A model generated the notes under the pieces. That model was not told the DNA's origin. It searched no databases and saw only the letters and a list, made by a program, of their open reading frames with translations. A stretch of 64,000 nucleotides of DNA, taken from positions 62,217 to 126,216 of the forward strand of contig NZ_QMFB01000019.1 in the NCBI RefSeq assembly GCF_003285015.1, given 5' to 3'. How positions within the stretch are numbered: position 1 is the first letter of the stretch; each line of letters starts with the position of its first letter. Positions 44,950-51,412 of the stretch are shown in pieces. This DNA comes from Paenibacillus contaminans (GTDB lineage: Bacteria > Bacillota > Bacilli > Paenibacillales > NBRC-103111). The translations under genes were made by a program, and so were the position numbers.

Positions 44950-45336
44950 TTGGAAAATGTTTCGCGATGACTTTTGTATAGCATTGCATGTATACTAAAT
45001 CTCGTAGCGGATGATATATCGGAAATATACACGCTGCAGACTACATAAGAGAGGGATTTTGCGGCCTTCGAAAAATAAATTAAAACTTTTTTCTGAATCC
45101 GCAACTTTTTCAAAGCTGGAGCGTTTAATTACTGTGAAAACATTCAGCGGGATACATAAGACGGTACATTCCGATGGTTAATTTTCACAAAATTATCTCT
45201 TTACGCTGACAGGGGTCCATTGTATAATGTTTAAAGTGGCCTAGGACTCTCTATGTTTTTTTAAGTTGTTTACTAGTTTCTGTGGGCACCACTGTTCGCA
45301 GACTTTCATATTTGATGATACATGCTCAACTCTGGG

Positions 45337-45357
45337 AAGGAGGTGAATCGGCAAATG
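45337..45357 (+). promoter_or_regulatory. Upstream second translation start of the S-layer gene
   Basis: AAGGAGGTGA at 45337-45346 is a perfect Shine-Dalgarno with ATG 45355 eight bases on. That ATG is in frame with the downstream start at 45427, which has its own GAGGAGGAG (45407-45415). Initiation at 45355 would add 24 residues (MSESSSNLSREYSQK...) before the signal peptide. Confidence 0.7.
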
Positions 45358-45426
45358 AGTGAATCGAGCTCAAATTTATCTAGAGAGTACTCTCAGAAAC
45401 ATATTCGAGGAGGAGAAAAAAAGGTT

Positions 45427-48400
45427 ATGAAAAAAACTTTATCTTCTGTCGTTTCGATCGCTCTGATCTCTTCGATGTTCGCAACAGCGGCTTTCGCAGC
45501 TGAGACGACTTCGACACCAGAAACGACTAATACATCCGTAAGCGCAACAAAAGAAATGACTACACTAGAGAAATACGAAGCTTTGAAAGCTGCTGGCGTT
45601 TTTGAAGGCGACAGCACAGGTGCAAACCTTGAAGGTTTGACAGACCGCGCGCAAATCGCGAAAATCATCGCTAAAGCGTTTGAACTGTCTGAAAATGCTT
45701 CCGGCGCATCTGTTTACAATGACGAAGCTTTCAAAACTCCTGAATACAGCTGGTCCCTTGGATTCGTTGGCGCAGTTACTAAAGCCGGCCTGATGGATGG
45801 CGTATGGGAAGGCGTATTCGACCCAACTAGCAACGTAACTCACGAGCAAATCGCAACGATCCTCGTTAAAGCGTTCAAACTGGAGCACCCTGCAACTGCA
45901 GAAGTTGAAGGCGAAGTATCCGATTGGGCTAAAGGTTATGTAGCTGCAGCTGTTAAAGCTGGTCTGATCAAGGCTCAAGCTGACTACACTGTTGCTGCAA
46001 AGCGTAGCGACCTCGTAGAATCCGCTTGGACGGCTATCGAGAAAATCGATTCGGAAAAACCGGTAACGGCTTTGAAAGTTAGTGGCGTAACTGCTTTGAC
46101 TAACAGCAAGGTTTCCATTACTCTTTCCGAGGCTGTAACTGCAGTTGACAAAACGAAGATCTCGATCAAAAACTTCGACGGCTCTGCATTGGAAGTGAAA
46201 GACGCTTCTCTGTCTGCTGATGGCAAAACCGTTACAGTAACAACTGCAACACAAACTGCATACGCAGCATATTCTTTGACTGCTGACGGCGTAACGAAAA
46301 ACTTTGTAGGTCTTCCAGTTGACACGACGAAACCTTCGGTAGTTGGAACTGTCTCGGTAGATTACAAAGGTGTGCTGACAGTTGCATTTAACGAAAAAGT
46401 TGATGCAGCAACTGCAACTAATGTTGCTAACTACACTTTCGATAACAACTTGAAGGCAAAAACAGCTACTCTTGATTCGGCCACCAACAAAGTTACAATT
46501 GTGACTGAAGCACAAACATCTGGCCAATTATATCAACTGACAGTATCCAACGTAACGGATCTTGCTGGAAATACAATGGATTCGAAATCGGGTCTGTACT
46601 TCAGCGGTGTTGTTGATACGAATAAACCGCAAATTTCGACAGTAACTGTTAACACTGATGGTACTGTCGAAGTTAAATTCACCGAAAAAGTTGATGCAAC
46701 ACTTGCTACTAGCGTACAGAACTACGTGTTTGACAATAGCCTTACGGCAACAAGTGCAACAATTAACAGCGACAATGATGTTGTAACACTGACTACTTCT
46801 GCACAAACGAATGGTCAGCTTTACAAAATGACTGTTAAGAATGTTGCAGACATTTCGGGCAATGTAATCGATGCTGTTGACAAATTCTTCAGCGGCATCG
46901 TTGATACTACGAAGCCTCAAATTGCTACGTTCACCGCTAACCAAGATTCCAGCATTACTGTTATCTTCAACGAGAAGGTGAACAAAGAGCAAGCGGAAAA
47001 TGTAGCGAACTACGTCATTGACAACAATCTTACGGTAACTAGTGCTTCGCTTAACGCGGATGATCTTAAAACCGTAACATTGAAAACTACTGTTCCAGTA
47101 GTAGGTCAGCTCTACAAAATGACAGTTAAAAATGTTGCTGATAAGTCCGGAAACGTAATGGATGCTGCCGACAAATTCTTCAGCGGTATGGTAGATACGG
47201 CAGGACCGACGATTGTATCTGCAACGACAGATCCAGTTACTAACAACCAAGTTGTTATTAAGTTCAATGAGAAGTTGAATAAAGATCTGGCACAAGATCC
47301 TACTAACTATTCCGTTGATGGTGACTTGAAATATCCAACTAAAGCTGTTTATGACGAATCGACTGGTGTAGGAATCGTTACTCTGACTACTGCAAGTCAG
47401 ACGTCCGGCAAGCTTTACACGGTAACAATCAACAACCTGAAAGACCTTTCCGGCAATGTAATTTCTGCAAATTCGAAGAAAGGCTTCTCCGGTGTTAATA
47501 CGAGCACTACTACATTGAATCTGCAAACGATTCAAGCAGTTGACAACAATACGCTGGATGTTTACTTTGATGCAACGCCATCTGATGCGGATGCCCAATC
47601 CGTAACATTGACTGTATACGATGGATCTTCTGCATCGGGAACTCCTAAGGCACTTGTGCTTGTTAGCCAGGGCAAACGTCCTGACAACTCCAAGGTTGTA
47701 AGATTCTATTACACAAGCACAGACGGCGTATTTACGCAAGGGAAAGCATACACTGCTGTAGTTTCCGGCGCTGCTAGTCTCCCAAGCGATGTGTCGAAAA
47801 ACACCAAAACTTTCGGCGGTACTCCGGTAGCCAGCGCTCGGCCGAAGGCTTTGACAGCTTCTCCGGTTAACAGCACATCGGCGAAAATTGTATTCGACAA
47901 AGTAGTTAAGGGTTTGCATGCATCCCGGATTCACATCGTCGACGCTGCTGATTCCTCTTACGTGATTGATGTCACTGGAATTCAAGATGCAGATGGGTCG
48001 GGCAATCTTGATAATGTTACAACTGCCATACTGAATTTTGGCGATTCGAAGCCACTAAAAGGCGGACGCACTTATAAAGTAACGTTTGATGCTGGTATTA
48101 CTGACCCGGCTGGAAACCAATTGCAAATTGGTTCCGACTATGTTGTAACGCTTGGTGGTATTGACCTTGCTAACGCAGCTCCTAAAATGGTCTCGACAGC
48201 TGTTATTGACAAATACAACTTCGACATCATCTTTAGCGAGCCAGTATTGAATGCTGGTGCTGCTGGTGTGCAGTACATCATCACTGACAATACTGATTCC
48301 AGCGTTGTAGCTGTAACAAACGCAGTTTATACAGCTTCCTCTGACAAAACAAGATTGACCGTATCGCTGAACAAAGATGCTGCTCCTGCAGGACTTGTGG

Positions 48401-48858
48401 GCGGCCGCGCATATACGGTAACGTATGTAACAGCAACGGGTTCGATTATTGACAAGCAAGGAAAAGCATATGACACAACAACTGATGCAAACAAAGTACA
48501 GTTGGGCGCATCGAATGCGACTAATGCACAACCGATTGTAGTTGCAGTTGACGCTAGCAGCGCAAAGAAAGAGATTAAGCTCACGTTCAGCGAAGATATT
48601 TATAAAGCTCCTGGTGTAAAACTGGCAGCTGGTGATACTCTGAGCGATACGTACTTTACAATCGCGATCAACGGCGGCGCACCATTAACTGGCTCTGTTG
48701 TTGCAATTGATTCTAAAACGGTCAAGTTTGTTGCTAACGAGTCGTTTGCAGCAGCTGGAACGGGTACTGTAGCAATTACTGCTGCAGGAGCTACTGCACT
48801 GAAAGATATTAACGGTCAAGTTTCCCTGACTGACTCGGTATCCTTCGGTACTCGCTAA
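45427..48858 (+). CDS. Probable S-layer protein: N-terminal SLH region plus Ig-like repeats
   Basis: A 1143-residue exported protein. The signal peptide MKKTLSSVVSIALISSMFAT ends at AAFA; SLH motifs follow (about 35-210: LEKYEALKAAGVF, WSLGFVGAVTKAGLMDG, WAKGYVAAAVKAGLI). Then come tandem Ig-like domains of the SbsA/Big_5 type. Four related units begin VDTTKP or similar, at 46318, 46612, 46900 and 47191 (98, 96, 97 and 101 residues), each with an FNEKV strand and ending near FSG. More diverged units fill the rest. Codon use is markedly more biased and AT-richer than in neighbours, as expected for a very abundant protein. Two in-frame starts (45355 and 45427) both have strong ribosome-binding sites. 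A strong terminator follows. Confidence 0.88.
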   Translation: MKKTLSSVVSIALISSMFATAAFAAETTSTPETTNTSVSATKEMTTLEKYEALKAAGVFEGDSTGANLEGLTDRAQIAKIIAKAFELSENASGASVYNDEAFKTPEYSWSLGFVGAVTKAGLMDGVWEGVFDPTSNVTHEQIATILVKAFKLEHPATAEVEGEVSDWAKGYVAAAVKAGLIKAQADYTVAAKRSDLVESAWTAIEKIDSEKPVTALKVSGVTALTNSKVSITLSEAVTAVDKTKISIKNFDGSALEVKDASLSADGKTVTVTTATQTAYAAYSLTADGVTKNFVGLPVDTTKPSVVGTVSVDYKGVLTVAFNEKVDAATATNVANYTFDNNLKAKTATLDSATNKVTIVTEAQTSGQLYQLTVSNVTDLAGNTMDSKSGLYFSGVVDTNKPQISTVTVNTDGTVEVKFTEKVDATLATSVQNYVFDNSLTATSATINSDNDVVTLTTSAQTNGQLYKMTVKNVADISGNVIDAVDKFFSGIVDTTKPQIATFTANQDSSITVIFNEKVNKEQAENVANYVIDNNLTVTSASLNADDLKTVTLKTTVPVVGQLYKMTVKNVADKSGNVMDAADKFFSGMVDTAGPTIVSATTDPVTNNQVVIKFNEKLNKDLAQDPTNYSVDGDLKYPTKAVYDESTGVGIVTLTTASQTSGKLYTVTINNLKDLSGNVISANSKKGFSGVNTSTTTLNLQTIQAVDNNTLDVYFDATPSDADAQSVTLTVYDGSSASGTPKALVLVSQGKRPDNSKVVRFYYTSTDGVFTQGKAYTAVVSGAASLPSDVSKNTKTFGGTPVASARPKALTASPVNSTSAKIVFDKVVKGLHASRIHIVDAADSSYVIDVTGIQDADGSGNLDNVTTAILNFGDSKPLKGGRTYKVTFDAGITDPAGNQLQIGSDYVVTLGGIDLANAAPKMVSTAVIDKYNFDIIFSEPVLNAGAAGVQYIITDNTDSSVVAVTNAVYTASSDKTRLTVSLNKDAAPAGLVGGRAYTVTYVTATGSIIDKQGKAYDTTTDANKVQLGASNATNAQPIVVAVDASSAKKEIKLTFSEDIYKAPGVKLAAGDTLSDTYFTIAINGGAPLTGSVVAIDSKTVKFVANESFAAAGTGTVAITAAGATALKDINGQVSLTDSVSFGTR
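46318..47493 (+). repeat. Four tandem ~96-101-codon repeats in the S-layer gene
   Basis: Units start at 46318, 46612, 46900 and 47191. Units 2 and 3 share long stretches, such as GQLYKMTVKNVAD and DKFFSG, at the protein level and much of their DNA. They are tandem Ig-like domains that can recombine. Confidence 0.8.
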
Positions 48859-48869
48859 GTTCGGCTTAA

Positions 48870-48909
48870 AAGAAGCCTCTAGCCTCTGGGCAGAGGCTTC
48901 TTTTCTTTT
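48870..48909 (+). terminator. Terminator after the S-layer gene
   Basis: AAGAAGCCTCT (48870-48880) pairs perfectly with AGAGGCTTCTT (48892-48902) around an 11-nt loop, followed by TTCTTTT. Confidence 0.9.
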
Positions 48910-48947
48910 ATGCACATCTAATTCACTCAACAAGGAGGATTTCAAAT

Positions 48948-49508
48948 TTGAGCAAAACAAAGAAAATAGTTGTGATAGCAGCATCGCTAGTCGTTGCTTC
49001 ATGGCTGGCTTTCCAATTACCAACCAACGCCGACGCCCCATCCCAACCTGGTACAGCTAACGATCCGCTTGTGACGAAAAGCTATGTAGATGAGCTTGTC
49101 CAGAAAAAGGTTGCGGAGGAAGTAGCCAAGATTAAAGGCGGCATAACGGCGCCTACATCTACACCGACGCCTACTCCTACTCCTGTAACAACACCTGGCA
49201 CGTCGTCGGAAGGCGTAACCGTTATCGAGCTGAAGGCCGGACAAACACTATATGGCGCGGCAGGCGCAGAGTTTATTGTGCGTACTGGAAAGACGTTAAT
49301 CGTCAGCAGTGACGACAATGGCGTTCCGGACATAACATCGGGTAAAGATATCGCACCTAACGGAGCGATTGAAACAAACCATTTGCTTATTTTCCCTAGA
49401 GAGGGACGCGGTATTAAACCGGATCCGAAAAACAAGGATGCCATATTCGTGATGGTCAAAGGAAATTACATACTGCAAAATGCGGACGGTACGAAAGTAT
49501 CGCCATAA
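48948..49508 (+). CDS. Small secreted protein of unknown function next to the S-layer gene
   Basis: 186 residues; not recognised. A TTG start follows AAGGAGGA. It has a signal peptide or anchor (about 5-28), a short charged helix (SYVDELVQKKVAEEVAKIKG), a Thr/Pro linker (TSTPTPTPTPVTTPGTSS) and a C-terminal ~95-residue domain. That domain begins VTVIELKAGQTLYGAAGAEF and has a DDNGVPDITSGKDI tract; it looks like a small beta domain. It resembles secreted wall-associated proteins in layout only. Position after the S-layer terminator suggests a surface role. Confidence 0.75.
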   Translation: MSKTKKIVVIAASLVVASWLAFQLPTNADAPSQPGTANDPLVTKSYVDELVQKKVAEEVAKIKGGITAPTSTPTPTPTPVTTPGTSSEGVTVIELKAGQTLYGAAGAEFIVRTGKTLIVSSDDNGVPDITSGKDIAPNGAIETNHLLIFPREGRGIKPDPKNKDAIFVMVKGNYILQNADGTKVSP

Positions 49509-49555
49509 ATTTACCCAAAATGACAGAATGTTATCCGGCTGACGAAAACGCCGGC

Positions 49556-49565
49556 GGTCATACTA
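49556..49565 (+). promoter_or_regulatory. Forespore-type -10 element before the SASP gene
   Basis: GGTCATACTA contains CATACTA, the sigma-G -10 consensus (CATNNTA), and also fits the sigma-F pattern. I see no good -35 at the right distance. SASP genes are sigma-G-dependent in B. subtilis. Confidence 0.45.
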
Positions 49566-49593
49566 TAGGTACACCAACAAGGAGGTGACCGAG

Positions 49594-49869
49594 ATGGCCA
49601 AACAAAAAGTAGTACAAGCCAGCAAACAAGCCCTCGACATGATGAAGTACGAAATTGCCGCAGAGCTTGGTTTACCGGTCGGTAAACAAGCAATGAGCGC
49701 AATGGGAGCGGATGTCGAATTTGCGACTGAGCTAGGCTCCATTTCTGCAGGGTCCATGAAAGAAGATTACTGGGGGCATATCGCTTCCCGTGATGCAGGA
49801 GCCGTAGGCGGAACGATTACCAAACGTCTCATACAGAAAGCGGAAGAAGCCCTTTTCTCTTTGTCTTAA
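49594..49869 (+). CDS. Alpha/beta-type small acid-soluble spore protein
   Basis: Coats and protects forespore DNA; degraded at germination by GPR protease. The 91-residue product has the family core: a germination-protease-like site in VEFATELGS and the C-terminal helix with GAVGGTITKRLIQKAEEAL. The N-terminal KQALDMMKYEIAAELGL matches the first DNA-binding helix. AAGGAGGTGA precedes ATG 49594; the in-frame GTG at 49585 lies inside that site. It is a single gene with its own forespore-type -10. Confidence 0.92.
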   Translation: MAKQKVVQASKQALDMMKYEIAAELGLPVGKQAMSAMGADVEFATELGSISAGSMKEDYWGHIASRDAGAVGGTITKRLIQKAEEALFSLS

Positions 49870-49926
49870 AATTAGAAATTCCTAATGTAAAGTGTTCCCT
49901 TAAAGCCTATTTTTATACTTGGTTTA

Positions 49927-49955
49927 TTGACAGTACTCGACAAATCGATTAGTAT
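49927..49955 (+). promoter_or_regulatory. Putative metK promoter
   Basis: TTGACA (49927-49932), 17 bp, TAGTAT (49950-49955). The predicted start near 49962 lies just before an intrinsic terminator-like hairpin, so the promoter and the hairpin must be considered together. Confidence 0.55.
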
Positions 49956-49978
49956 AAACTATTGAAGGTCGTGAATAA

Positions 49979-50017
49979 CAACCTCCTCCACTGATTCTTG
50001 GAGAAGGTTGATTTTTT
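49979..50017 (+). terminator. Terminator-like hairpin in the metK leader
   Basis: CAACCTCCTCCA (49979-49990) pairs with TGGAGAAGGTTG (49999-50010) with one mismatch, followed by ATTTTTT. It ends the SASP transcript or attenuates metK. ACCTCC in its left arm (49981-49986) is also complementary to the metK Shine-Dalgarno GGAGGT (50042-50047). Confidence 0.75.
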
Positions 50018-50056
50018 GTGCAGCCTTTTCAAAAATCATTGGGAGGTCGAGTTCAA

Positions 50057-51262
50057 ATGGCGACTTCAAGCAAAAGACGCTTGTTTACATCGGAATCCGT
50101 AACGGAAGGACATCCGGATAAAATATGCGACCAAATTTCCGATGCAGTTTTGGATGCTTTTCTTAAGGAAGATCCGAATGCGCGTGTTGCTTGCGAAGTA
50201 TCGGTAGCGACAGGTTTGGTTTTGGTTATTGGGGAAATTAGCAGCCGTGCGGAGTTCGTGGATATTTCTGCGATTGCACGTCAAACTATTAAAGAAATCG
50301 GTTATACGCGTGCGAAATTTGGCTTTGATTCCAATACGTGCGCAGTATTGACTTCGCTTAACGAGCAATCTGCCGACATTGCACAAGGTGTAGACAAGGC
50401 GCTTGAAGCAAGAGAAGGACAAATGTCGGATGCCGAGATCGAAGCGCTTGGCGCAGGCGATCAGGGGCTTATGTTTGGTTTTGCCGTAAACGAAACGCCG
50501 GAATATATGCCGATGCCGATCGCTTTGGCTCACCGTTTGTCCCGTCGTCTTGCTGAAGTAAGAAAGAACGGTACTCTTGCTTATCTGCGTCCAGACGGCA
50601 AAACGCAAGTTTCCGTCGAGTACGAAGGCGATAAACCTGTACGTGTTGACACGATTGTCGTTTCGACACAGCATGCAGAAGAAATTACGCTTGAGCAAAT
50701 CAAAAAAGACATTCATGAGCATGTTATTGCGCCTGTTGTTCCTGCCGAGTTCCTGGATGCTGAAACGAAATATTTCATCAATCCGACCGGCCGTTTCGTA
50801 ATTGGCGGACCGCAAGGGGATGCAGGTCTTACCGGACGTAAAATTATCGTTGATACTTATGGCGGTTATGCACGCCATGGCGGCGGCGCATTTTCCGGCA
50901 AGGATCCGACAAAAGTCGACCGTTCCGCAGCTTATGCCGCACGTTATGTAGCGAAAAATGTGGTAGCAGCCGGTCTTGCAGATAAATGTGAAATCCAACT
51001 TGCTTACGCGATTGGCGTAGCGCGTCCGGTTTCCATCAATGTGGACACGTTCGGCACCGGTAAAGTAAGCGAAGAAAAAATCGTCGAACTGATTCGCAAT
51101 AACTTCGACCTGCGTCCTGCCGGCATCATCAAAGAGCTGGATCTTCGTCGTCCAATTTACCGTCAAACGGCAGCTTATGGACATTTTGGCCGTACCGATC
51201 TCGACGTTCCTTGGGAACGCCTGGATAAAGCGGATAAGCTGAAAGCCGAAGCTTTCCAATAA
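50057..51262 (+). CDS. metK: S-adenosylmethionine synthetase
   Basis: Makes SAM from methionine and ATP, the universal methyl donor; cytosolic. The product has 401 residues: N-terminal ESVTEGHPDKICDQISDAVL (ATP and Mg binding), GAGDQGLMFGFA, and the P-loop-like GGPQGDAGLTGRKIIVDTYG. GGGAGG precedes ATG 50057; an upstream in-frame TTG-type start at 50018 lies in the terminator-like leader. No S-box riboswitch is visible in the roughly 95-nt leader, although metK carries one in many Bacilli. Confidence 0.97.
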   Translation: MATSSKRRLFTSESVTEGHPDKICDQISDAVLDAFLKEDPNARVACEVSVATGLVLVIGEISSRAEFVDISAIARQTIKEIGYTRAKFGFDSNTCAVLTSLNEQSADIAQGVDKALEAREGQMSDAEIEALGAGDQGLMFGFAVNETPEYMPMPIALAHRLSRRLAEVRKNGTLAYLRPDGKTQVSVEYEGDKPVRVDTIVVSTQHAEEITLEQIKKDIHEHVIAPVVPAEFLDAETKYFINPTGRFVIGGPQGDAGLTGRKIIVDTYGGYARHGGGAFSGKDPTKVDRSAAYAARYVAKNVVAAGLADKCEIQLAYAIGVARPVSINVDTFGTGKVSEEKIVELIRNNFDLRPAGIIKELDLRRPIYRQTAAYGHFGRTDLDVPWERLDKADKLKAEAFQ

Positions 51263-51293
51263 GAGACAAATATTTTCAAATTATAGATAATGG

Positions 51294-51333
51294 AAGAACC
51301 ATTTGTCTGCAATAGGCAATTGGTTCTTTTTTC
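51294..51333 (+). terminator. Terminator after metK
   Basis: AAGAACCAATTTG (51294-51306) pairs with CAATTGGTTCTT (51318-51328) with one bulge, followed by six T. Confidence 0.88.
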
Positions 51334-51412
51334 ATGCGCAACTTTTTGTCGAAAGTAGGAGTCTAAATTAGGTAGAGATAGAGAGGAATAGGTATTGGAG
51401 AGGAGAAAGGCA

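Larger units (their letters stand above)
44750..45354. other. Long gap and leader before the S-layer gene
   Basis: 605 bp with no credible gene. It has the terminator hairpin, the repeat pair and then an AT-richer region. TATAAT at 45233-45238 is a good -10, with CTGACA at 45206-45211 as a poorly spaced (21 bp) -35. Transcription from there would give a leader of roughly 110-180 nt, depending on which start codon is used. Confidence 0.5.

Noticed and set aside
44871..45113. 80-codon - strand frame upstream of the S-layer gene
   Set aside because: It overlaps repeat copy B and has no ribosome-binding site.
45403..48584. Long antisense frames over the S-layer gene
   Set aside because: Cys/Arg/Asn-rich low-quality proteins that arise because the abundant gene avoids certain codons; no start signals.
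49900..50056. SAM-I (S-box) riboswitch before metK
   Set aside because: The leader is too short and has none of the four-way junction or kink-turn sequences; only a simple terminator-like hairpin is present.
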